Source: Poa pratensis (Eukaryota > Streptophyta > Magnoliopsida > Poales > Poaceae). From it: a stretch of DNA of 64,000 nt. Positions 1 to 8,792 of this stretch are shown here, piece after piece. The notes beneath the pieces are model-generated. The model made no database searches, was not told where the DNA came from, and worked only from the letters and a program-made list of their open reading frames with translations. The stretch is from positions 25,642,058 to 25,706,057 of the forward strand of contig CAMZMU010000071.1 of assembly GCA_947311845.1 (NCBI GenBank). The letters run 5' to 3'. Each line of letters starts with the position of its first letter. The stretch's first letter is position 1. The translations under genes were made by a program, and so were the position numbers.

Positions 1-1072
1 ACGGCGGAGCCAGCAACCGAAGATCTACTGCAAGATCCTGGTGCGATTCGGAGCGACGACGACGAACGCTAGGGTAGGTTTCGACCGGTGCTTGGCGACT
101 TCCCGACCGCCTGGGGACTACCTCCGATCCAAGGATTCAAGGGAGGCAGCGGCGGCGGCGCGTCACCGACAGCTCCGGTGCATCGAAGCCATGGTCAACG
201 TTGCAGAAGGGCTAAGCTGTAATTTTGTTTTTCCTCAGGGACCTTTCTGTAATGTTTCCGGATAATGCCGGGTTCTTTGCTCGCAAAAAAAAGATTGACG
301 GTGCCATGTTAGCTTCTAGAAAATTATTTGTAAATTCCAGAATTAACTTGGTCCTAGCTTCTCCCATCTCCCCCTCTTTTGATAGTATAGCAGTTTTAGG
401 CCTTATCTAGTTTTGCCTCTATGGTGACTAGGGCTATGTCACAGGTGGTTGCCGATAGATCCCAATGGTGGGAATGAGTCATGGAAGTGGATCTGGCAGG
501 ATCCTCTTCAATACGTGTTTGGGCATTCAAGATCAAGATGAAGTGGGCGATACACTTCTTCCAGTTGGCCATCGACGAGATGGAGGAGGAAGATGACCAA
601 TATTTTTTCTTCAGTTCGATTCTGGTGTGCGAGACGCCCAAACAGCGCAAAGCAATACTTGCAAAACCTATCATACCACATGCAGATTTTTCACATGCTC
701 ACAAATCTAAGCCACAAGAGTTAGGGTTTAAGGCAACTTACAACCATTAGAGAAGTGGAAGAGACCAATATTAGCACAATGAAGAGAAGGAAGAGGTTTG
801 CCGCCGCCGACCAGCCAACCGGAGAATATGAGACCGCTCCGCTGTAGTTAAAGAAATTTCACAGCTAGAGGTGAGAAAAGTGGGTGAAATAGGGTTAGCC
901 AATCGGCCCGTCACCTTTTGACGAATGTGTAATCTTGCCATCACGTTTCACCCCTCCGCACGTGATTGAGCATGGCTCTGAGAAAATGACCGATTCAGCT
1001 GTGAGAAAAAACGATCGATTCAATTGTTCCTTTGAGGCCAGCCTGCAGGGCGTTTTAGGGTTCGTGCGGGTC
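1..1072. other. Transposon-like remnant, no supported gene
   Basis: GC-rich DNA (1-200) passes into a stretch ending in an A-run near 286-293, which resembles the 3' tail of a grass LINE-type retroposon. The rest to 1072 has short overlapping open frames on both strands with no domain I recognise. A frame around 481-750 encodes an acidic EMEEEDD-like stretch, but nothing supports it as a gene. I see no splice-consistent gene model. Confidence 0.3.
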
Positions 1073-1077
1073 AAATT

Positions 1078-1251
1078 TGTAAGATTGCGGAATACTGATT
1101 GTATTGCTTGATTCTAGATTGATTACAATGTGCCACAGTGGGCTGTATATAAACAGGTACAAGACTTGGAAACTACGAAACCTAGTAGAGATAGACTTGG
1201 ATTACAATCCTAAATTACCAAAACTAGTCTAAACCATATTATAACCTAACA
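1078..1251 (-). repeat. LTR copy 1 (3' LTR of three-LTR element)
   Basis: It starts TGTAAG and ends CTAACA on the plus strand and is about 90 percent similar by eye to the LTR at 2513-2671. A C-run follows directly (1252-1262), the complement of a polypurine tract. Confidence 0.8.
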
Positions 1252-2147
1252 CCCCCCCCCCCCAGTTGGATCGGTAGTGACGCGAACAGCTGGAGCGTCG
1301 CGGACGGTCTGACTGGAGCACAATCCGAAGTCGTGATCTGGAGAGGGAGCCGAGATGATAGCCCTTAATGCCGATGTCGATGTAGCCGAGTTGTGGGCGC
1401 TGTAGTCATGGTCAATGTTGCCATTGTCGGGGTAGTTGAGGTAGACGTTTGCTGGAGTTGATGTAGTATAGGAAGGCGGCACGCCTTGCCGAGCTTGCCA
1501 GACTCGGGAGCGCGTCGGGGACGAAGGCACGCGCCGGTGTTGCTAATATCGGACATGCGAAGATAGGGACCACCATGAACCTTGCGAGCCAGAGCCGGAT
1601 GAAGAAGCAGAGGAGATCTCCATGATCGGTCGGTGCGTAGAGCAGATTTTCCGCCGTTTGTTGACGGAGTAGACAAAAAGGTTGCAAAAAGTAAATTGTG
1701 CAAATAAAAAAATAGACTGCAACTCTGGCGGCTCAGTTGCGGTGAACGAAGACGGCGTGGTGGTTGTTGAAGACGTTTGTTGGTGTAGATAGGGATCGGC
1801 AATGTAGAGGTAGTAGTTGTCGGGGACGTTCTTGATGTAGAAATTTGTCGGCGATGATGACCACGAGCGTTATTGGTGTAGCCCTGTGTTGGCGGGGAGA
1901 CACGTACTTGGGGACGAGCTTGTCCCGGTTGATGTTGTCGAAGACGATCCGGCGTGGTGGCGACGGATGGAGGTTGCAGCCGGCGACGGCGCGTGGGGCG
2001 CCGCGTACGGTGTCCTTGGCACGATCAAGGACGAGTAGCTGCCGGAGAGGAGTCGACGACGTATTGGAGTAGAGGCGCACGAGGACGACAAGCGGCAGTG
2101 GGCGACGCAATCTGATTTATGATCGGCGAAAGAAGAAGAAGAACCGT

Positions 2148-2305
2148 TCTTGATTGTATTGCTTGATTCTAAATTGATTACAGTGAGCCGCGGTGGGCTC
2201 TATATAAAGAGATACAACACTTGGGGACTACGAAACCTAGTAGAAATAGACTTGGAACACAATCCTAAATTACCTAATGTACCTAAACCGTATTATACTC
2301 TAACA
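2148..2305 (-). repeat. LTR copy 2 (internal LTR)
   Basis: It matches the other LTRs from the GTATTGCTTGATTC motif to the terminal CTAACA but lacks their first 20-25 bases (no TGTAAGATT). This suggests it formed by recombination or template switching, not as a separate intact insertion. Confidence 0.7.
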
Positions 2306-2500
2306 CCCCCGCAGTCGGATCGGTAGTGATGCAAACAGCAGGAGCGTCGCGAACGGTCTGACTGGAGCATAATCCGAAGTCGCGAAATTTCGACGAACGA
2401 AGATCTAATCTACTATTTGCACGCCCTCGGCGGAGATGAATCTCGCCGGGGCGGCGCGGCGGAAGCGTTGGTGGCTAAACCCTAGGCTACGGAGCGGATT

Positions 2501-2512
2501 GCTCAGATACCA
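2501..2512 (-). other. Primer binding site of the three-LTR element
   Basis: The minus strand reads TGGTATCTGAGC immediately after the LTR CA terminus, one base from the TGGTATCAGAGC complement of initiator Met-tRNA used by plant LTR elements. Confidence 0.75.
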
Positions 2513-2671
2513 TGTAAGATTACGAAATATTTATTGTATTGCTTGATTCTAGATGGATTACAATGTGCCAGGGTGGGTTATATATGAAGGGTACAAGACT
2601 TGGAAACTACGAAACCTAGAATTACAATCTTAAATTACCAAAACTAGTCTAAACCCTATTATACTCTAACA
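2513..2671 (-). repeat. LTR copy 3 (5' LTR of three-LTR element)
   Basis: Full-length 159-bp LTR with TG/CA ends. The primer binding site is on its inner side and target-site base run AAATT on its outer side. Confidence 0.8.
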
Positions 2672-2762
2672 AAATTATCGTGACCTGGACTTTGTTAATT
2701 GGCCAGGTCGAGGAGGAGGGGTACACGCGGAGCCGCAAATAGGAATCGCTGCAGCATTCACT

Positions 2763-2960
2763 AAAAAAAAGGGAACGGGATCCTCTGACGTAGGGCTATC
2801 TACTTCAGAGGGACGTAAATGACTGTGGTTCGTTCGATCGCATCCGACGACCCTCGCGTAAACTACAGCCTGGTCCTTCTAGCACTCTGTTCGACACAGA
2901 AATAACAGGCCCATGCGGCCCAGTCTGAACCAAGTCGCTCTCGCGGTCTCGCCTTAGAAA
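2763..2960 (-). repeat. Dispersed repeat, inverted copy of 8405-8590
   Basis: The reverse complement aligns over about 190 bp with 8405-8590, sharing blocks such as CCAGGCTGTAGTTTA, GGATGCGATCGAAC and TTTACGTCCCTCTG. I do not recognise the family. The other copy sits just upstream of the ZDP gene. Confidence 0.65.
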
Positions 2961-3203
2961 AAAGGCGCGAGCATACAGACAAAAGGCGTCAGGACTCAGA
3001 AACCGTGCCAGAACGATCTAAGGAACGAGATCGCCGAAGATGGGAGAGGAGACGATGCTGTGATCGTAGATGTCAAGTAAGTCTCAACCATCTGTGTTTC
3101 TCATGCCATCTCATAGGAATCCATCTAATTTCCAACCAGATTGATTTGGAATTTGATCAAACTCTTTCCTTTGTTCTCTTGGACGAAGCAGCTGGTTTAA
3201 ATT

Positions 3204-3299
3204 GAGATGGAAGAAGAAGCAACCAGAACGCCCGGAACTGAGATGGAAGAAGAAGCAACCAGAACGCAAGGAACTGAGATGGAAGAAGAAGCAAGCACA
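3204..3299 (+). repeat. 36-bp tandem repeat, nearly three units
   Basis: Units start at 3204, 3240 and 3276, each beginning GAGATGGAAGAAGAAGCAA. The period is a multiple of three (12 codons), but no surrounding gene could be supported. Confidence 0.85.
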
Positions 3300-3335
3300 A
3301 CACATCATAATTCTGATACAAACTAGTTGAATTTA

Positions 3336-3354
3336 GCGTGGCGTCACACCACGC
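3336..3354 (-). terminator. Helitron 3' terminal hairpin, copy 1
   Basis: Six-base stem GCGTGG/CCACGC with a 7-base loop, nine bases from the CTAG terminus. In Helitrons this hairpin marks the end of strand transfer. Confidence 0.75.
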
Positions 3355-3969
3355 CCTTGGTGATTTTTTTGTACAATATATATTCTTTGTTCACCAAAAT
3401 GTTGGCTAAATTTGAATGTTCGAACATGTTTTTATTTTGTTATGAATAGGTAGCATTTTTTTGTGTGCATTTTTTATATATTGTGTAAAATATTCAAATA
3501 TTGAGTGGTTTGAAATGTTCAAACATGTTTGTATTTGGACGTCAATATTTAATTGAAATCAGGAAAATAATGTTCAAAAGTTGTTTATATTTAAATGTTT
3601 TGATATTTGGAAGAAGAAGTTTAGGTTTACAATTTTTGTTTCTAATCTGCTTAAATAGGGTAGGCCCACATGTCGGAAGTTTAACAGTTTCTTAAATTGT
3701 TTCTGAAAAGAAAAAATTCTGATATATTTTGAGTATGTCCAATTTTTAAGCAAGTTGGAAGGTTTAAAAATGTTTATGTTTGTTTATCAATTTGTAATTT
3801 AAGTCCATAATGAGTGCGAAAGATCATTTGTCGAACTGAATTTCATAATTAGGGAGTTTGTTTTGTGAAATTCAACTCCATCTAATTGTCCATATAATTG
3901 GAGCAAGTGCTTTTTTTTCGTATTTTTAAATTTTGGCCAAATTAAATTGTTTTTGTTCATATAGTGTAG

Positions 3970-4010
3970 AATTTTGTCGCGTCGGCACGGCGCGCCCTTG
4001 CTGAATTTTG
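3970..4010 (-). repeat. Internal degenerate Helitron 3' end
   Basis: A GTAG, AATTTT, GC-rich palindrome, CCCTTGCTGA series resembles the true 3' terminus at 3323-3365 base by base. It suggests a chained or duplicated 3' end. Confidence 0.55.
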
Positions 4011-5838
4011 TAGGCATCTATTAGTTTGTATTTTTTCATAAATTTGTAAAATGACTCCATAGTTAGAGAATATGTATTTTGTTGTAGTTCGAAATGCCGA
4101 AATCCGTTGAAATTTGATATGTAGAGTATCTCCAAATACGCAGCGATTTAAATTGTTTGAATATTTTTGTATTTTCCCATAAATTTTCATTTTAACTCCG
4201 TAGTTAGAGAATGCATGGTATGAGCATTTATTAAATTGAACTCCATGTAATTTGAAGAAGTGCATTTGGATGTTTTTTCAAATATTAAACAATTTGGAAT
4301 ATTGAAATCTGTTTGTATTTTGGCAAAAATAGTTGGCATTTAATTTTGTGAGCATGTTCATATATTTTAGAGTGCCTCAAATTCTTAAGCAAATTGGAAT
4401 GTGTAAAAAATGTTTTTATTTTTAATCAATATTTAATTTAAGTCTATAATGGGTGTGAACGCACATTTTTTCAATTGAATACCATAATTAGTGGAAGGTC
4501 ATGTCGATTACTTGCAAATATCTACCAATTTGAAATGTTCAATTTAAGTTCATAATTAGAGGGAATGCATCGTATGAGCATTTATTAAATTCAACTTCAT
4601 GTAATTTGAGGAAGTGCATTTGGATGTTTTCAAATATGGGTGTAAACACACATTTTTTTCAACTATAATGGGTGTAAACACACATTTTTTTCAATTGAAT
4701 TACATAATTACTGGAAGGTCATGTCGATTGCTTGCAAATATGTACCAAACTGAAATGTGTAATTTAGGTCCGTAATTAGAGGAAATGCATTGTATGAGCA
4801 TTTATTACATTCAATAACCCTATGTAATTTGTGGAAGTGCATTTGGATGTTTTCCAAATATTAAGCAATTTGAAATGTCTAAATATGTTTGTATGTTGAC
4901 TTAAATAGTTCACATTTATTTTTTTGTGAGCATGTTGGTACATTTGAAATAGAAATGGTTGGAAAATGTTTCTATTTTTTTATCAATAGTTAATTGAAAT
5001 CCATCTGTGGGAGTGCACATTTATTCAATTGAATTTCATAATTAGAGAAGTTTTTAAAATTAAACTACATATAATTAGAGGGAGTGCATATTACTTGCAA
5101 ATATTTACCAAAGTGAAATGTTCAATTTGAGTTCACAATTAGAGGAAGTGCATTGTGTGAGCATTTAATATGTTTAACTCCATGTAATTAGAGGGAGTGC
5201 AATTAGATTTTATCCGAATATTCGCCAGTTGAAAATATTAAAACATGTTTGTTTTCTCCATACATTTTTAGCATTTGTTTTTTTGAGCATGTCGATATAT
5301 TCTAGAGTAGTAAGCACTTTTTATGGGCATCTTGATGTATTTTAGGGTAGTTCCGAATATTTAGCTAATTGATTTGGTGGAATATGTATTTATTTTGCCA
5401 TAAGTATTTAATTGAACTACATAAGTAGAAGAAATGCATTGTGTGAGTATATATTAATTTTAACTTCACATAATTAGAGGAAATGTATCTAGTTTGTCTT
5501 TGAATGTTTACTAAGTTGAAATGTTCAAATATGTTTGCATTCTGCTACAAAAAGTTGGCTGGTATTTTTTTGATCGTTCTGAAATGTTGTTGATATTTTT
5601 GTGATGGATAGATATAAAGATATTGATTTTGTAACACTTGTCATTTCTTTGAATTTGCTTACATAAGATGGTCTGTATTATTTGGAATTTCGAAGGTTTG
5701 AAATAATTTGGAAAGGGTTCCAAAGTATTTGTAATGAATATTTTGTTTTTTTATAATTTGTTAGAAATTGGTAGTATTTTGAAAGGGAACTTTGAAATTT
5801 ATATTTTTCCGAATGACGCGAAGGTGTCAAATGAAGAT

Positions 5839-6507
5839 TTATGTATGATTTGAACTTTGCAAGATTTGAAATAACTTGGAAAAGGTCACAAAGTATTTAG
5901 AATGAGTACTTTGTTTTTTTGCAAATATTTGGAAATTTGTTTGAATTGTTTTGGACCCATATCTCACATGTTTCAAAAGTGTTGGAAAATAAAAAACAGG
6001 TTGGAAAAAAAAAGAAGGCCGAGGCAGGCGCCCAGCAAGCAGGCCGGCCCAGCGGACGGCCCACTGCCCAGCCCAGGTTCGTGGTGACGTCAGGATGACG
6101 TCGCCCACGGGCGGAGCTGCCGCAGCGGCGGCGTGGACACCGGCGTCGAACCACGGCGAGCTGGGACGCGCAGGCGGGCGCAGTGGACGCGCCTCGACGC
6201 GGGGAACCCGGGAGTGGCGGCGCCGCCATTTCTGGGTCACCGGAGCGGCGACTGCGGCATGCGGACGCGGCGGCGGAAGCAGTGCGACGACGGCGTCGAT
6301 TCCCGCGAGGTCGCGCCGTTTCGGGACACGAAACTCGGCAGGGAGGTGGAGGCGAGGACGACGGAGGCCGCCATGTCCATCGATCTTGACGGGGAGGGCC
6401 GGAGCGGCCGCGAGGCACGTCGGCGGCACCGGCGATTTCCGGCCGCGCGCGCGAGGGGGAGGGGAGGGGGGGGGATTTGGTGATGGTTTTCCAGGAAGAT
6501 CCTCCAT
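5839..6507 (-). other. GC-rich block with conserved frame near Helitron 5' end
   Basis: An open frame of 222 codons runs through the GC-rich block on the Helitron sense strand, starting about 235 nt from the 5' terminus. The same frame recurs in the second Helitron (36225-36614), with matching segments around IDGH-GLRR and FRVPKRR. The composition is Pro/Arg/Ala-rich, as expected from any GC-rich DNA, so it may not be coding. It could be a captured gene fragment or promoter/leader. Confidence 0.35.
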
Positions 6508-6920
6508 TTTTACCCAAATTGCAGATGCGTCCCTCGTAGCGTGAAGTTGCGGACTGCGGGTTTGATTTGTCGGTCAGTGAGGTTTTTTTTTGCAAAAGTG
6601 TCACGGGCATGTCTGGTGGACCGTTGGATCGCAGGGCGACGGCTCGGATCGAAACACTGTTCAACACTGTTCCTAGGAACAGTGAACAGTAGCACGATCG
6701 CTCTCAGCTCGCTAAATCGCTCAGCTTTCATATAGTTAGTGATAGGTATATATTTGTTTATCTCAAGTACATTCTCTTTGGCATAAGATCATCAGATTTA
6801 AGTAGGAGACGTACTGTAAGATTTTTTCATGTCCACAAGTCATGCCAGATTTTCTATGCACTTGCACAAGTATAATATTCATGTTCTTTTCACATTAGAG
6901 AGTTGTATTGCCTTGTTTAG

Positions 6921-7570
6921 TACCTCAAGTTGGCATGGAATTCAGACGCGCTTGGGCATTTTGGCTTAACTATAGTGGGCAGAAAGGATTTGAGGTTAGA
7001 AAAAGGTATACAAACAGAAGGTCAACTGATGGCATTGTGACATCGTGTAAATTTGTTTGTGCAAATGAGGGTCAATGATCACAAGATAAAAGAGATCACT
7101 TAACCAAGTGCCCTCGAGCTGAAACTAGAACAGATTGTCAAGTCCACATGAATCTTAAAATGGATCGAAAAAAGATGTGTCTCAAAGTGTCTGAGTTGGT
7201 TTTGGAACACAATCACACACTACATCTGCCAGAAACCTTGCACTTATTGGCGTCACAAAGGAAAATTTCAAAGTTACAAGCATTCGAAATTGAAACGGCA
7301 GCTGATGCGGGAATAGGGCCAAAAGCTGCACATGAGTATGCTAGTCGCAAAGTTGGTGGACCACTCAATCTTAGCTTTACCCTCCGTGACCAAAAAAATT
7401 ATTTGAGGACCAAGCGCCAACGAGAAGGCCAAGCAGGTAGCATGCTTAAGTATTTTCAAGACAAGATCGTTGAAAATCCATCATTCCAATATGCATTGCA
7501 AATGGATTGTGAAGAACAAATAACAAACATATTTTGGTTCAAGTTCAGTCCTCTCTTACATTTAGTCTAA
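6921..7570 (+). pseudogene. FAR1/FHY3-type gene fragment (Mutator-derived)
   Basis: The frame from a plausible acceptor (TTTAG before 6921) reads a FAR1 DNA-binding domain: GMEFRRAWAFWLNYSG, GFEVRKRYTNRRS, CKFVCANEG, then KCPRAETRTDC and LEHNHTLHLPE. It continues into the start of a MULE-type transposase region (LLASQRKISKLQAFEIETA). One in-frame TGA lies at 7076-7078, and the transposase and SWIM domains are missing after 7570. FAR1 proteins are transcription factors domesticated from Mutator transposases. This copy cannot make one, so it is a relic. It lies between the Helitron and the ZDP promoter. Confidence 0.75.
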
Positions 7571-8230
7571 TTCTGGGCAATAGTTCAGTCGGTGCTGCTA
7601 TGCAGATCAATTCTGGACATGCTCTGAAATTTACCACATTTATCATATCATGTTTAATTAACAACACCAGTTATATGCTCTCAAATTAACAATCAAAGAT
7701 CACAACAGTACAATGATCACAATACACAGCACTTCACTGAATTCACACTCAATATTTGTCACAATTCCACTTCACGTTAATATACAAACTGAACATAAAA
7801 TTCAGTCACACTATTCACTCAACACTACTGAAATCAGATGATAGCAATCTGAATTTAAGATTCAGTGACACTACTCACTAGAGTGTACACTCAATTCACA
7901 TCAATTTGAATTAGAATTCGGCTTGTCTTTCTGTAACCCATCTTGGTGTCGTTGTTTTCTGCTCTTTCTGCACAAGTGAAACTGAAAACACCTATACAGA
8001 ATCAATGCAGACCAAGGGAAGGGAAGGAGCAGCTGTGCGACAAGACATGGCGATGTTGGCTTCGTGGCTATTGGGCGGCGCCGATGACGTTTGGTCCGCG
8101 GCTCGAAGATATCGACGGCTCCGGGCCGTCATGCCCGTACAGGGAGCAGGCTCGCTTCACCGCCTCCACGGCTAGGCGGCGTCACGCCCTTGAAGGAGCA
8201 GAAACGGCTAGCTCCGCCGCCTCCGCGCGG
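7571..8230. other. Intergenic DNA upstream of ZDP
   Basis: AT-rich to about 7930 with repeated short TTCAGT(G/C)ACACTA-like motifs, then rising GC. No gene could be supported. It may contain distal promoter sequence of ZDP. Confidence 0.4.
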
Positions 8231-8399
8231 CCTCGTGTCCTGACGGAGCAGCTGCTCTTTCCCTTCCCGCCGGCGTAGCTAACCCTAGGTCGTCTCGTTC
8301 CCACTGACCGACGAGCCTCGCGTCCTGACGGAGCAGCTGCTCTTTCCCTTCCCGCCGGCGTAGCTAACCCTAGGTCGTCTCGTTCCCACTGACCGACGA
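8231..8399 (+). repeat. 85-bp direct tandem duplication
   Basis: Units 8231-8315 and 8316-8399 are nearly identical (one T/C difference seen, GTGTCC against GCGTCC). The near-perfect match implies a recent duplication, 0.4 kb upstream of the ZDP start. Confidence 0.9.
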
Positions 8400-8404
8400 C
8401 CATA

Positions 8405-8590
8405 GCTAGAGCGAGGCGAGAACGACGGCCAGCTTCAGACTGGGCCTCACGGGCCGCTTGTTCTGTTTTCAACGACTGAAATAGGTACCAGGCTGTAGTT
8501 TATGCGAGCGTCGTTGGATGCGATCGAACAAACCACACTCATTTACGTCCCTCTGCAGTAGTTAGCCCTACGATCCCGTTCCAAAAAAAA
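8405..8590 (+). repeat. Dispersed repeat, inverted copy of 2763-2960
   Basis: Homologous in inverted orientation to 2763-2960. It ends about 200 bp before the ZDP start codon, so it may supply core promoter or 5' UTR sequence. Confidence 0.6.
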
Positions 8591-8792
8591 AGATCGTCCC
8601 CGTCAACCTGTGACCAACACGACGGCAGCAGCGGAGAACCGGCCAACACCACGGCTCGCTGCCCCCACCTTCCTCTTTCTTCCCGCCCTCGCCTCCCCAC
8701 GCGGCGTGATTCCAGCGCCGACCGCCCTGCACAAAACCCTAGCCACCGCCCCATCCCCACCCCACCTCTCCTCCAGTCCATCCCCACAGCGC

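Larger units (their letters stand above)
1073..2676 (-). mobile_element. Non-autonomous LTR element with three LTR copies
   Basis: Three copies of a 158-174 bp LTR lie at 1078-1251, 2148-2305 and 2513-2671, all in minus orientation (TGTTAG...CTTACA). The outer copies are flanked by the same 5-bp target duplication AAATT (1073-1077 and 2672-2676), so the whole block looks like one insertion. A Met-tRNA-type primer binding site (TGGTATCTGAGC on the minus strand, 2501-2512) abuts LTR 2513-2671. G-rich polypurine tracts abut the inner ends of the other two LTRs. The two internal segments (1252-2147 and 2306-2512) share about 75 bp next to the polypurine tract. No gag or pol is visible, so it must have moved with enzymes from elsewhere. 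Size and LTR length resemble TRIM elements. Confidence 0.8.
3323..6742 (-). mobile_element. Non-autonomous Helitron, copy 1
   Basis: Read on the minus strand it starts TCACTAACTATATAA (6742 downward) and ends CTAG (3326-3323), inserted between a host A and T. A GC-rich stem-loop lies just before the CTAG end (3336-3354, stem GCGTGG/CCACGC), the standard Helitron 3' signature. The body is strongly AT-rich (3400-5990), with a GC-rich block near the 5' end (about 6010-6480). No Rep/helicase gene is present, so it is non-autonomous. A second family member is at 33214-36861, with homologous termini and GC block. The remnant of another 3' terminus lies inside at 3977-3999. Confidence 0.82.

Noticed and set aside
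3005..3205. Arg-rich open frame as a small gene
   Set aside because: Its start is not well placed, no domain is visible, and it runs into a 36-bp tandem repeat.
6095..6544. Plus-strand 149-aa frame in GC-rich Helitron block
   Set aside because: Several overlapping frames on both strands are open here, which is typical of GC-rich DNA. Only the Helitron sense-strand frame shows any similarity between copies.
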